A stretch of DNA of 64,000 nt from Halobaculum limi (GTDB lineage Archaea > Halobacteriota > Halobacteria > Halobacteriales > Haloferacaceae): contig NZ_CP120468.1 in the NCBI RefSeq assembly GCF_029490015.1, positions 2,542,001-2,606,000 on the forward strand, written 5' to 3'. Within the stretch, counting starts at the first letter, position 1. Each line of letters begins with the position of its first letter. Below, in pieces: positions 51,410 to 59,029 of the stretch. Under the pieces are notes generated by a model. The model saw nothing but the letters and a program-made list of their open reading frames with translations, did no database searches and was not told the DNA's origin. Position numbers and translations under genes: made by a program.

Positions 51410-52216
51410 TCAGTGCGGCTCCGCGATGCCCTGCACCCACACGATACCGATGTGGATCGCGATGAGCGTCGTCACCACGAACGGGAGCAGGAACACGTGC
51501 AGGATGTACATCCGCTGCAGCGTCGCCTGGCTCAGCGAGAACCCGCCGAACAGGAGCTGAGCGACCCACTCGCCGATGAGCGGGATCGAGAGGCTCATTT
51601 CGACGCCGATCTGGCCGGCCCAGAAGGCCAGCTGGTCCCACGGTAGGAGGTACCCGGTGTACCCGAACACCATCGTCAGCGAGATGAGCACGATGCCGAG
51701 CAGCCAGTTCAGTTCGCGCGGCTCCTTGTACGCGCCCGTGAAGTACACACGGAGCATGTGCAGGAAGACCGCGGCGGTCATCACCTGCGCCGACCAGCGG
51801 TGGATCGAACGCAGCATAAAGCCGAACTGGAGGTCGCGCATGATGAACGCGATCTGCTCGTACGCGATGGACGCCTCACCCGGTCCGGCGGCTCCGACTG
51901 CGGGAACGTAGTAGAACCCGAGTAAGGCCCCGGAGATGGCTGCGACGACGTACGCGAGGGTACTGAAGAATCCGAGCGTGTACAACGCGTACCAGTACCA
52001 GAACTTGTTGTCCAGGTCGTACTGTTCGGTGTGGGACTTCGGCATCTGGAGGTTCGACCGGTAGTACAGCGACTCCAGCAGTTCGAGGTAGTCGACGATG
52101 CGGAGGCGCTTGTCGACCCAGATGAGCGCGGTGAGGAACGTCGCCTCGACCGGCGTGAGGTCCTTGGTCTCGAGCCAGTTCTTGTGATCGTATTCGTCTT
52201 TCTTTTCCAGACTCAT
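51410..52216 (-). CDS. Cytochrome b N-terminal subunit (PetB-like, b6 type)
   Basis: This 268-residue protein carries the two b-haems. Four transmembrane helices hold the ligands: RSIHRWSAQVMTAAVFLHML near residue 136 (His with 13 residues between) and ILHVFLLPFVVTTLIAIHIG near 241 (14 between). The 14-residue spacing is the b6 pattern, in contrast to 13 in bc1-type cytochrome b. GYLLPWDQLAFW near 192 and GGFSLSQATLQRMY near 229 are other conserved segments. There is no Cys at all, so the extra c-type haem of chloroplast b6f is not possible. It is in a split arrangement with PetD. The electron donor is likely menaquinol, as in haloarchaea. Confidence 0.95.
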   Translation of the reverse strand: MSLEKKDEYDHKNWLETKDLTPVEATFLTALIWVDKRLRIVDYLELLESLYYRSNLQMPKSHTEQYDLDNKFWYWYALYTLGFFSTLAYVVAAISGALLGFYYVPAVGAAGPGEASIAYEQIAFIMRDLQFGFMLRSIHRWSAQVMTAAVFLHMLRVYFTGAYKEPRELNWLLGIVLISLTMVFGYTGYLLPWDQLAFWAGQIGVEMSLSIPLIGEWVAQLLFGGFSLSQATLQRMYILHVFLLPFVVTTLIAIHIGIVWVQGIAEPH

Positions 52217-52220
52217 CGTG

Positions 52221-52607
52221 TCACCGCTTGTAGTAGGGGTAGACGGCGCGTTTGACCTGCTCCCACGCGTCGCCGCCCAAGGTGGTTCCATCGACGTCTT
52301 CCTCGCGGATGTAGAGGTCCTCCCACTTGCGACGCCGTTTCTTGACGATCATCACGTCCGGGAGGAACTCCTTGCGGTACAGCGCGAGAATAAACGCCAG
52401 ATCGATGAATATCACCGCGAGGATGCCGCCGAGGAACATATTCCCCGTGTCCGAGAGGCCCCAGCCGTTGACGAGGCCGTAGGTGAACATAAACACGAAC
52501 ACGACCTCGACGATCGTCAAGAGGACGATCGCGATGGCCGCAGCGGTGCTCTCGCGGGCCGGTTCGTAGCGGTGGATGTCGCCGTAGGTGGATCCAGTAC
52601 TCGACAT
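52221..52607 (-). CDS. Small membrane protein of the cytochrome b block (DUF7318-like)
   Basis: A 128-residue protein with two transmembrane helices (AAAIAIVLLTIVEVVFVFMFTY near residue 22 and GGILAVIFIDLAFILALYRK near 60) and a basic, soluble C-terminus with KKRRRKWEDLYIREEDVDG near 88. It lies between the halocyanin gene and PetB, with 4 bases to PetB and 3 bases from the halocyanin stop. This position is often taken by a Rieske protein in other organisms, but there is no CxH motif here. The DUF number is from memory. Confidence 0.8.
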   Translation of the reverse strand: MSSTGSTYGDIHRYEPARESTAAAIAIVLLTIVEVVFVFMFTYGLVNGWGLSDTGNMFLGGILAVIFIDLAFILALYRKEFLPDVMIVKKRRRKWEDLYIREEDVDGTTLGGDAWEQVKRAVYPYYKR

Positions 52608-52610
52608 CGG

Positions 52611-53246
52611 TTATCTCCCCGTCCCTGTGTGTGCGGACTCCCCGTACTTCACCAGATAGAACGTGAATATCACGCTCATAATGATGCCGAGGATGGTCGC
52701 CGCCCCGACCCAGTGTGCCTGGATCGCGACGCCCAGTTCGTGGAGTTCTTTCGGTCCGCCACCGCCGGTCGCGACAGTCGGCACTTCGCTGCCGACGGCG
52801 ATAGCGCCGAGCATCCCCAGCGATTTGTGGGGGTCACAGTAGTACTTGTAGATGCCACCGGTGTCGAACGTCACCTCGAAGGAGAATCCCGACCCCTCGA
52901 GCGGTTCGTGCCCGCTCACGGAGGCGTCGGAGGGCGTCTCCTCGAAGATGACGTTGTGGCCATCGGAGGACCACTCGAACGTGACGGTCGTCCCGGTGTC
53001 GATCCACAGGTCGGTCGGCAGGAACGCGAGGCCCCCGCCGCCGCCGACGTCCACGGTCACTTCGGACTGACCGCGGGCGTCGAGATACTCGCCGCCCTCG
53101 GCGCCGTCGGTGTAGCCGCCGAAGTCGGGCTGCTGCCCGCCGCCACCGCCTTCCTGGGCTGTAGCGGTGCCGGCCGTCGCGGCCGTACCCGCCCCGAGGG
53201 CGGCCGTGGCGCCACCGGCCTGTCGCATAAAGTCCCGCCTCTTCAT
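52611..53246 (-). CDS. Halocyanin-type blue copper protein, Tat-exported, membrane-anchored
   Basis: A 211-residue electron carrier facing outside. The N-terminus is a Tat signal (MKRRDFMRQAGGATAALGAG, ending at an Ala-rich site). The plastocyanin-like domain (about 60-150) has the copper ligands His in WSSDGHNVIFEE near 92, and Cys, His and Met in YCDPHKSLGM near 138. A C-terminal transmembrane helix (GAATILGIIMSVIFTFYLVKY) anchors it. It sits in the cytochrome b block, so it is the probable electron acceptor, either beside or instead of a Rieske protein and cytochrome c. ATG 53246 was chosen at the Tat start. Confidence 0.92.
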   Translation of the reverse strand: MKRRDFMRQAGGATAALGAGTAATAGTATAQEGGGGGQQPDFGGYTDGAEGGEYLDARGQSEVTVDVGGGGGLAFLPTDLWIDTGTTVTFEWSSDGHNVIFEETPSDASVSGHEPLEGSGFSFEVTFDTGGIYKYYCDPHKSLGMLGAIAVGSEVPTVATGGGGPKELHELGVAIQAHWVGAATILGIIMSVIFTFYLVKYGESAHTGTGR

Positions 53247-53323
53247 CGGTACTGTACGGTCGGGGTTGGTCGCGCATAAACCCACCGACCTTCGGGCCGG
53301 TGCGTACCCGATACAACGGCCCG

Positions 53324-54205
53324 CTATCCGTCGGTTTCGTCGCTCGTCCCTCGAACAGATTCGCCGGCTGAGCCGTCGGCTGTGACCTCACTCCCCGCAG
53401 TCGGTTCTCGCTCTTCGAGTGCGGCCGCGAGTGCCTCTTCTGCGACTTCTTCGAACGGGACGAACTCCGCCTCGCCGCCGCCCTCGACGATGCCCGCCGC
53501 ACGGAGGCGGTCGCGGTACTCCTCGGCACGGAAGCGGTCGGACAACCGCGCGTTCGCGACGACCGCGAACAGGAACACGCCGATGAGGAGGAAGAAGCCC
53601 CCCGCGACCGGCGCGACGATGGTCTCGACGTTGAGGAACAGCCACGCCCCGATGAGACCAAGGCCGCCGAGCAACTGCATCGCGGCGACCGCCTGGATCA
53701 TCAGGTTGCCGAACTCGCCGGTCCCCGACTGTACCTCCTCGGGCGTCGGCAGTTCGTACTCCTCGGGTGGTTCGCGCACTTCGTAAGAGTCCATCGAACA
53801 CAGCGCCACCGTCGGCTTCACGTCGCGCAGGACGGTCCCCTCGCCCTCGACGCTCCCGTCCTCGTAGACGACCGCCCACCCCTCGTCGGAGTAGGCGACG
53901 ACGGTGGGCGGGTCCTCACGGCGGTCCAACACGGCGAACACCTCTCGGGAGGCGATGCGGTTGCGGAGGTCTTTCTCGACGCGGTCGAGGAGGTCGCGTC
54001 CGGTGATCCACGAGTCGGGGTCGAACGCCGCCTCCCACTCGGCGGCGGTCATCTCGGCCATATCCGCCGGACCGAAGTTGTCGAAGTCGTACTTCTCTTC
54101 GACCTCGGCACGCAGCGCCTCGATCGACACGTCCTCGTCGCCCGCCGCGTCCTCGCTGGCGGCGTCCGCGTCGACGGTGGGCGACTCGTCGGCGGCGTCG
54201 GTCAT
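53324..54205 (-). CDS. Membrane protein of the cytochrome b block (DUF7319-like)
   Basis: A 293-residue protein with a large acidic soluble N-terminal domain (1-165), containing EKYDFDNFGPADMAEMTAAEWEAAFDPDSW near 37 and SREVFAVLDRREDPPTVVAYSDEGWAVVYED near 86, then two transmembrane helices (about 175-215) and an acidic C-terminus. The first residues are an Asp/Ala-rich leader. It is the first gene of the minus-strand block. Function is unknown; its place suggests assembly or modulation of the complex. The DUF number is from memory. (Quoted stretches over 20 residues are given by their starts; see positions.). Confidence 0.8.
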   Translation of the reverse strand: MTDAADESPTVDADAASEDAAGDEDVSIEALRAEVEEKYDFDNFGPADMAEMTAAEWEAAFDPDSWITGRDLLDRVEKDLRNRIASREVFAVLDRREDPPTVVAYSDEGWAVVYEDGSVEGEGTVLRDVKPTVALCSMDSYEVREPPEEYELPTPEEVQSGTGEFGNLMIQAVAAMQLLGGLGLIGAWLFLNVETIVAPVAGGFFLLIGVFLFAVVANARLSDRFRAEEYRDRLRAAGIVEGGGEAEFVPFEEVAEEALAAALEEREPTAGSEVTADGSAGESVRGTSDETDG

Positions 54206-54497
54206 TCAGTAGAAGTCGGGGCCGTAGGCGCATAAGGGCCGCGACGTTCGCCGAGCAATCGGGGCTTCCGGATCAATCGAGCGAGCGGAGTACGTCGGGG
54301 CCGACCCACAGTACGTTCCTGTTTCAGCACGCGAGGGAGTGCATACCGGGTGAACGGACGCTGGATCTCCGAAGATAGGAACCGACAGTGTGCGTTCGAG
54401 TAGGATTCTCGGAAGGTACGCCTCTCGCTGACAAAGCCCAGGTGAACGCTCGCACGCGAGTGAATAACGAACCCGGTGGCCGACGTGTGGGTGTGAT

Positions 54498-55385
54498 ATG
54501 GGACAGAAACCGACCCATCCGAACGGACAGTCGCGCCGTACCGTGATGAAAGCCATCGGCCTCGGCGCGGGCCTGTCTGCGGTCGGCGGCACCGCCGCGG
54601 CGCAGTCGGGCTATCGGGGCGTCCCTGCACAGGTCGACGAGGACGACGAGAGCGGTGGCAATGGCACGGGGACAGTACACGACGTCGAGACGATCATTCG
54701 CGGACCGCCGACCGCCGCCGGCCGTCCCGCCGACTTCTTCTACCGACCGACCGGCCTCCATATCGATCCTGGCGACGTGATCCGATTCGTGTTCACCACC
54801 CCGGACCACAACGTCGTGTCGTACCACCCGGCGTACGGGATGCGTCGCCGCGTCCCACTCGGCGTCGACGCCTTCTCCTCGCCGCTTCTGGGCTGGACGC
54901 CAGAGTCGATTCCCGGTGATATGGTGGACCCACCCGCGGAGGGCGGCGAAGGCGGCGAGGGCGAGGAGTCGGGTGGATCGGACGGTGGCCCACAACCGGA
55001 CACCTGGCTCCACAGTTTCGACGTTCCTGGCGTCTACGACCTCGTGTGTTCACCGCACGAAGGATTCGGGATGGCGATGCGCGTCGTCGTCGGCGACGTG
55101 ACGGACGCTCCGTTCGAGACGAGCGACCCGAACGCGCTTCCGGAACCCCGCATCGGTCCGGTCGGCCTCGCGCGGGTGACGCTCACCGACCCTGCGTTAC
55201 AGCCGTCGGCCATCGTCGAGGCTGGGACCGTCGACTGGGACGACCTCGAAGCGGTACAGTCGGGCGGGTCCGGCGGTGGCGACGGGAGCGGTGGGAACGG
55301 TGGCGACGGCAGTGGTGGGAACGGTGGCGACGGGGAGGACAGCGACGGTGACGGGAGCGACGGCGGCGGCAGCGGCGACGACTGA
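54498..55385 (+). CDS. Second halocyanin-type copper protein, Tat-exported
   Basis: A 295-residue secreted copper protein divergent from the cytochrome b block. The Tat signal has SRRTVMKAIGLGAGLSAVGG. A plastocyanin-like domain follows with His in TTPDHNVVSYHPAY near 98 and Cys, His, Met in LVCSPHEGFGM near 182, where the usual spacing fits a type 1 site. The domain has an 80-residue insertion between the strands, Gly/Glu-rich near 150. The C-terminus (about 250-295) is a Gly/Asp/Ser-rich tail without a membrane helix, so it may be soluble or bound to another protein. The 292-base gap to the left gene is the divergent promoter region. Confidence 0.9.
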   Translation: MGQKPTHPNGQSRRTVMKAIGLGAGLSAVGGTAAAQSGYRGVPAQVDEDDESGGNGTGTVHDVETIIRGPPTAAGRPADFFYRPTGLHIDPGDVIRFVFTTPDHNVVSYHPAYGMRRRVPLGVDAFSSPLLGWTPESIPGDMVDPPAEGGEGGEGEESGGSDGGPQPDTWLHSFDVPGVYDLVCSPHEGFGMAMRVVVGDVTDAPFETSDPNALPEPRIGPVGLARVTLTDPALQPSAIVEAGTVDWDDLEAVQSGGSGGGDGSGGNGGDGSGGNGGDGEDSDGDGSDGGGSGDD

Positions 55386-55438
55386 GCGGCGGGCGCTCCC
55401 GGAGGGCTTAGGGTCTCGCCACCCCGAGAGGAGAGTGG

Positions 55439-55927
55439 ATGCTCTCGGACGGAACGGTGGCGACGATTGCGGCGGGGATGGTGACTGCCAGCCTCCCGTT
55501 CTACCTCTACGGCGCGTGGATTATGGTCGGACGAGAACGGTCGCACGTCACCTGGGACCTCCTCGTCCGCCACCTCAAGGTGATCCTCCCGGGCCTCGTC
55601 CTCAACACCATCCCGGTCGTCTTCTGGATGGCTCCCCGCTTGCTCGACCAGTTCGGCGGCATCACCGCTCTCCACGCGTTCCTCGGCCTGCAGGCGTACG
55701 CCCTCCTCGCGTTCGGACTGACGGGCATCGTCCGCATCTTCCAGGTGAAACGCGACGCCGACCTCTACGACGTCGAAGACCCCGACACCGACCTGAACGA
55801 CCTCCACGAGAATATGGCCGCGTGGCGGGGACGCCTCCGCATCGGCGTGTTCGGCTACGTGCTGTTCTGGTTCCTCGCGTACGCCGTCGGTCTGTATCGG
55901 TACTACGGGCAGTACATCGCTGCCTGA
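55439..55927 (+). CDS. Membrane protein next to the halocyanin (DUF7321-like)
   Basis: A 162-residue integral membrane protein with four predicted helices, at about residues 6-28, 47-66, 78-98 and 134-154. Conserved-looking features are LPFYLYGAWIMVGRE near residue 20, HLKVILPGLVLNTIPVVFWM near 45 and VKRDADLYDVEDPDTDL near 103. It has no haem-binding Cys motif. It lies 53 bases downstream of the second halocyanin and probably shares its transcript, which suggests a function with the respiratory block. The DUF number is from memory. Confidence 0.8.
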   Translation: MLSDGTVATIAAGMVTASLPFYLYGAWIMVGRERSHVTWDLLVRHLKVILPGLVLNTIPVVFWMAPRLLDQFGGITALHAFLGLQAYALLAFGLTGIVRIFQVKRDADLYDVEDPDTDLNDLHENMAAWRGRLRIGVFGYVLFWFLAYAVGLYRYYGQYIAA

Positions 55928-55969
55928 CCAGACTCGAAGAACGACAACAGGGGCGACCGCCTGCCCGCG

Positions 55970-56176
55970 TCAGGACTGATACGGCTCTTCGTCACGGTGG
56001 GCGTCGGGATTCTCCTGTTCGGCCGCCTCCTCCTCACGAACCTCGCCGTCGGTATCGTCGCGACCCGGTTCCTGTTCCGGCATCGCGTCGTCGGGTGCGT
56101 CGGACTCCTCGTTGTCGGCTGTTTCGAGGGCTGTATCCTCCTCGACGTCGACGCCGTGTTCGTCTCCGTCTGACAT
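55970..56176 (-). CDS. Small acidic disordered protein
   Basis: A 68-residue product, about 40% Asp and Glu, with no hydrophobic core, starting MSDGDEHGVDVEEDTALET. Such tiny acidic proteins are frequent in haloarchaea. The frame is supported by the acidic composition and by ATG 56176 following an intergenic region; the alternative frames on both strands encode basic, Arg-rich shadows. It is convergent with the membrane protein at 55439. Function is unknown. Confidence 0.5.
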   Translation of the reverse strand: MSDGDEHGVDVEEDTALETADNEESDAPDDAMPEQEPGRDDTDGEVREEEAAEQENPDAHRDEEPYQS

Positions 56177-56304
56177 CGTCGGTCGAGGATCGACCACTCA
56201 GACAGATACGCCCGGTGGCTGTTTTCGGACTCCTGTAACACGCCACTGCACTCGTGGCGCGGTCGGTCTCGGCGCGGTCGCCGCCCTCATCTGGTGGCCG
56301 CCCC

Positions 56305-56988
56305 TCACCACGCCTCGCCGCTCGCGAGGTCGACTGCTGCGTCGCCCTGTTCGGAGGGGCAGATGTCTGCGAGCACGCAGTCGTCGCAGTCGGGGTTCCG
56401 AGCCGTACACGTCGCGCGACCGTGGCTGATGAACAGGTGGGTGAACATTCGCCAGTCCTCTTCGGGGACAATGCCCATCAGATCCTCCTCGATGGCCTCC
56501 GGTCGCTCCTCTTCGGTCAAGCTGAGTCGCCGCGAGATGCGCTGGACGTGGGTGTCAACGACGATACCCTCGGTCACGTCGTGGGCGTGTTGGAGGACGA
56601 CGTTCGCCGTCTTCCGGCCGACGCCGGGGAGGTCCGTCAGCGCGGTCATCGTGTCGGGCACCTCGCCGTCGTGCTTCTCGATGAGTTGCTCGCCGATGCC
56701 CTTCAGGTAGCCCGCTTTGTTGTTGTGGAAGGTGATGCCGTAGATGTCCTCCGCGAGTTGCTCCTCGGAGGCGTTCGCGTAGTCTTCCGGGGACTGGTAC
56801 TTCTCGAACAGGTCCGCACACACCGTGTTGACTCGTTCGTCTGTACACTGCGCCGACAGGACGACCGCGACCAGCAGTTCGAGTCTCGTCGAGAAGTTCA
56901 GCGAGATGTCGGTGTCCGGGTACTGTTCGTACAGTCGGTCGAGTATCTCGACGGTCTGCGCCTCCCGCGAGTCCAACGGCGTTCCCAT
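56305..56988 (-). CDS. nth: Endonuclease III (DNA glycosylase/AP lyase)
   Basis: Nth removes oxidised pyrimidines and cuts at the abasic site. The 227-residue protein has the helix-hairpin-helix LPGVGRKTANVVL near residue 119, with the catalytic Lys in GVGRK, and the catalytic Asp in IVVDTHVQRISRRL near 143. The [4Fe-4S] loop is C-6-C-2-C-5-C, in CTARNPDCDDCVLADIC near 195. It lacks unusual features apart from an acidic composition. ATG 56988 starts MGTPLDSREAQ, matching family length. Confidence 0.96.
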   Translation of the reverse strand: MGTPLDSREAQTVEILDRLYEQYPDTDISLNFSTRLELLVAVVLSAQCTDERVNTVCADLFEKYQSPEDYANASEEQLAEDIYGITFHNNKAGYLKGIGEQLIEKHDGEVPDTMTALTDLPGVGRKTANVVLQHAHDVTEGIVVDTHVQRISRRLSLTEEERPEAIEEDLMGIVPEEDWRMFTHLFISHGRATCTARNPDCDDCVLADICPSEQGDAAVDLASGEAW

Positions 56989-57082
56989 ACCCGCCCCTCC
57001 GGCGCGGGCGGCTTGAACGGTTCGGACGGGGACGTGGTCACAGGAGGGGAACGGTTTTGGTCCGACCCGAACACCACTTCGT

Positions 57083-57211
57083 ATGGACCTCGGCCCACTC
57101 TCGCACGAGTCGTTCCGCGCGGCGGCCGGTACCGCCGCGGCCTACGGCGCGATTCTCGCCGTGATGACGCTGCTGCTGTTCGGCGTTCCGTTCTTGTTGT
57201 TCAGTCTGTGA
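57083..57211 (+). CDS. Single-helix membrane microprotein
   Basis: A 42-residue protein starting MDLGPLSHESFRAAAG, followed by one transmembrane helix (about residues 18-41) that contains LLLFGVPFLLF. The T-rich box GGTTTTGG about 30 bases upstream of ATG 57083 supports a leaderless transcript, and the start GTATG context repeats at the next microprotein. Too short for standard gene finding, but the amphipathic start, clean helix and stop support it. Small single-helix proteins often attach to respiratory or transport complexes; no function can be assigned. Confidence 0.6.
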   Translation: MDLGPLSHESFRAAAGTAAAYGAILAVMTLLLFGVPFLLFSL

Positions 57212-57248
57212 ACACCAGCGTTTTGCCCGTCACGGTCGATTCGTCCGT

Positions 57249-57332
57249 ATGGACCGCCAGCAGGTGCTCGCGCTGTTCCTCGTAGGACTAATGTTGTTCT
57301 CTTCGCTCGCGTACGCCGTCTCGTTCCTCTAA
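57249..57332 (+). CDS. Single-helix membrane microprotein
   Basis: A 27-residue protein: MDRQQVLALFLVGLMLFSSL and then AYAVSFL, essentially one transmembrane helix with a charged N-terminus. The box GCGTTTTGCCC about 27 bases before ATG 57249 resembles the promoter of the preceding microprotein, and the stop is clean. It is separated from the preceding gene by 37 bases. It may be a conserved haloarchaeal microprotein, but it could also be a chance frame. Confidence 0.5.
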   Translation: MDRQQVLALFLVGLMLFSSLAYAVSFL

Positions 57333-57344
57333 GCCCGCAGCCGA

Positions 57345-57647
57345 TCAGTACAGCGGCTCTGGTTCGTCGCCTTCGACGGGTTCGACGCCGAGTGCGTCGG
57401 CAATCGTCAGGAGTTCCGGTTTCGAGAAGGTTCCCGTGTCGGCCTCGTCCAGTGAGTCAGCCACGCCGGCGGCGACTCTGATTGCTGCGCGGGTCGTTTC
57501 GTTTGTCGACCGGTGTTCGTGGGGAACGTCGAGGGCGTCGGCGATGGCCGCGAGTTCTTCCTTGGTGAACGTCGCAGTCGTCTCGCGCTTGAACCGGCCG
57601 ACGCCGCCGCGGATGCCGTTGCGAATGTCGTGAACGGTGAGGGCCAC
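57345..57647 (-). CDS. Small protein with internal duplication, unknown function
   Basis: A 100-residue acidic protein starting at GTG 57647, with a CGTTTTCAG box about 28 bases upstream. Two similar helix pairs are visible: TFTKEELAAIADALDVP near residue 26 and TFSKPELLTIADALGVEP near 72, so the protein looks like a duplicated small helical unit, each about 45 residues apart. This resembles the shape of EF-hand or HTH pairs, but no ligand set or DNA-binding motif is recognised. It lies 13 bases after the microprotein at 57249 and is convergent with it. Confidence 0.65.
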   Translation of the reverse strand: MALTVHDIRNGIRGGVGRFKRETTATFTKEELAAIADALDVPHEHRSTNETTRAAIRVAAGVADSLDEADTGTFSKPELLTIADALGVEPVEGDEPEPLY

Positions 57648-57746
57648 ATCGTGTGTCAGAGGCGGGTGCTGAAAACGTCGGCGGGGAAGCAGGCAGCGGA
57701 GCGATGCAGCACTCCTTGGGTCGTGAGGTCGCGACGGGTGAGAAAT

Positions 57747-57818
57747 AGTCCCGGGCGGATTCGAACCGCCGTCGAAGGCTCCAAAGGCCCTCATGATTGG
57801 CCACTACACCACGGGACT
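57747..57818 (-). tRNA. tRNA-Gln (anticodon UUG)
   Basis: The minus strand folds into a standard cloverleaf of 72 bases without encoded CCA. The acceptor arms AGTCCCG and CGGGACT pair perfectly, the D arm includes GTGTAGTGGCCAATCAT, the anticodon stem AGGGC/GCCTT (one G-U) encloses loop CTTTGGA with anticodon TTG, and the T arm is GGCGGTTCGAATCCGCC. The anticodon UUG reads CAA and CAG as Gln. No intron is seen. Confidence 0.95.
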
Positions 57819-57896
57819 CCATCTCGTCGTACTGGACCAACGTACAATAGGATTACTTTCTGGTCCGACCAGCAGACCACCCGGACGCACCGCGTC

Positions 57897-58046
57897 TCAG
57901 CCGCGTCGGATGTCGAATCCCCCGCAGTCGGGGCACTGTTGCCGATTGGCGTCGAAGCCGCGTTCACAGGCCGTACAGACGAAGTCGGGGTCGTCCTCGC
58001 TCGCCCCCACGAGCGATCTGAGTCGACTTCTGACACCCACTCCCAT
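57897..58046 (-). CDS. Zinc-ribbon microprotein
   Basis: A 49-residue protein beginning MGVGVRSRLRSLVGASEDD, then a zinc ribbon with CTAC near residue 28 and CPDCGG near 40, giving Cys-2-Cys and Cys-2-Cys, ending FDIRRG. Zinc ribbons of this size are common in haloarchaea and often bind nucleic acid or proteins. The start at 58046 (ATG) is supported by the complete four-Cys ribbon. It lies between tRNA-Gln and the DtxR-like regulator on the same strand. Confidence 0.75.
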   Translation of the reverse strand: MGVGVRSRLRSLVGASEDDPDFVCTACERGFDANRQQCPDCGGFDIRRG

Positions 58047-58103
58047 AGCGCAAAGACCCACCGCGGCCGCCCATATAACAGCGGCGGTCGTCGTCGATCA
58101 GAC

Positions 58104-58541
58104 TCAGTCGGCGGGGTTCTCGGGTTCGGCTTCGACGAGATACTCGCAGGCGTCGGTCTCGGCGTTGAAGCAGTCGGGGCACTCGCTGGAGCGGTCGATG
58201 ATCGTGTCGAGTCGCTCCGCGACGGTGTCGTCGATGACGGCCTCCAGCGAGCGTGCTTCCTCGCGGAACTCCTCGACTTCGAGGACGTTCGCGAGGAAGC
58301 GCTCGATGATGCAGTAGTTCGACAGCGCCTCGCGCGCCCGAACGATGCCGTCGTCGGTGAGCGAGACGCCCTTGTACTTCTCGTGTTCGGCGAGGCCGCG
58401 CTCCTCGAGTTTGCCGATCATCTCGTTGGCGGAGGCCGGACTCACGTCGAGTGCGTCGGCGACGGAACCGGTCGAGGCGGGGCCGTCCTCCATCTCCTGC
58501 ACGAGATAGATGGCTTTGAGATACTGGTCTGCCGTGTTCAT
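58104..58541 (-). CDS. DtxR/MntR-family regulator lacking most metal ligands
   Basis: A 145-residue protein with the DtxR/MntR layout: an N-terminal winged helix (TADQYLKAIYLVQEME, then ALDVSPASANEMIGKLEERGL near residue 30) and a helical dimer domain (NYCIIERFLANVLEVEEF near 75 and EEARSLEAVIDD near 95). Aligned with B. subtilis MntR, Asp8 becomes Gln, Glu11 Lys, His77 Tyr, Glu99 Arg and His103 Ala; only Glu102 is retained. In place of these the C-terminus has a Cys cluster ECPDCFN followed by DACEYL near 120-133. It is 2 bases downstream of the ferritin-like gene and probably co-translated. Confidence 0.88.
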   Translation of the reverse strand: MNTADQYLKAIYLVQEMEDGPASTGSVADALDVSPASANEMIGKLEERGLAEHEKYKGVSLTDDGIVRAREALSNYCIIERFLANVLEVEEFREEARSLEAVIDDTVAERLDTIIDRSSECPDCFNAETDACEYLVEAEPENPAD

Positions 58542-58543
58542 CG

Positions 58544-59029
58544 TTATCGTCGCTCCATAATCGCTGTCACTTCTTCGACGCCCTCGGCCTCCTCCTCGCG
58601 AATGCTCCGAAGCGTGTCGAGCACTTGCTCGCGGTCGACCGAGAACGACGAGTCGCTCCCCTCGATGGCCGTGATGAGGTCGTCGTAGAACTTGTACGCC
58701 GTCTCTTCGTTACACAGTTGATCGTAGAGGACGCCGTCGAAGTCCTCCGGCTTCGTCTTCCCGTACTGCGCCTCGACGAGCGTCTCTATCTCGTCGTAGG
58801 AGACCGAGTCGGCGTCCAACTCCGCGATGAGTTCCTCCAAGCGCTGGCGGTGTTCGGCCGACTCCGCGGCCGCATCGCGAAGCAGTCGCTCGATGTCGGG
58901 GTCGAACTCCTCGTCCATCGCGCGGTGGTGGTGCGTAGAGCGTGCCTCCACGACCTCTTCCAACACGACACCGATCTGGAGCAGACGCGCGAGTTGGTGG
59001 TCGGACGTGACCCGCTGGCCGAGGCTCAC
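58544..59029 (-). CDS. Ferritin-like four-helix protein
   Basis: The 161-residue protein shows four long helices with candidate iron ligands: EEVVEARSTHHH near residue 25, ESAEHRQRLEEL near 57, CNEETAYKFYDDL near 105 and IREEEAEGVEEVTAI near 143. The Glu and Glu-x-x-His patterns fit the ferritin/rubrerythrin-like group, but no rubredoxin part is present. The start is GTG 59029, and a 19-codon frame ends in the same GTGA (59026-59085). The regulator begins 2 bases later on the same strand. Iron storage or peroxide protection is inferred from the fold. Confidence 0.78.
   Translation of the reverse strand: MSLGQRVTSDHQLARLLQIGVVLEEVVEARSTHHHRAMDEEFDPDIERLLRDAAAESAEHRQRLEELIAELDADSVSYDEIETLVEAQYGKTKPEDFDGVLYDQLCNEETAYKFYDDLITAIEGSDSSFSVDREQVLDTLRSIREEEAEGVEEVTAIMERR

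Noticed and set aside
49695-54205. A Rieske protein among the block genes
   Set aside because: None of the products has the CxH and CxxH pair of a Rieske cluster; the small membrane protein before PetB has no Cys-His set.
57740-57760. An intron or CCA in the tRNA gene
   Set aside because: The acceptor, anticodon and T stems are continuous without an insertion, and the 3' end after CGGGACT is not CCA.
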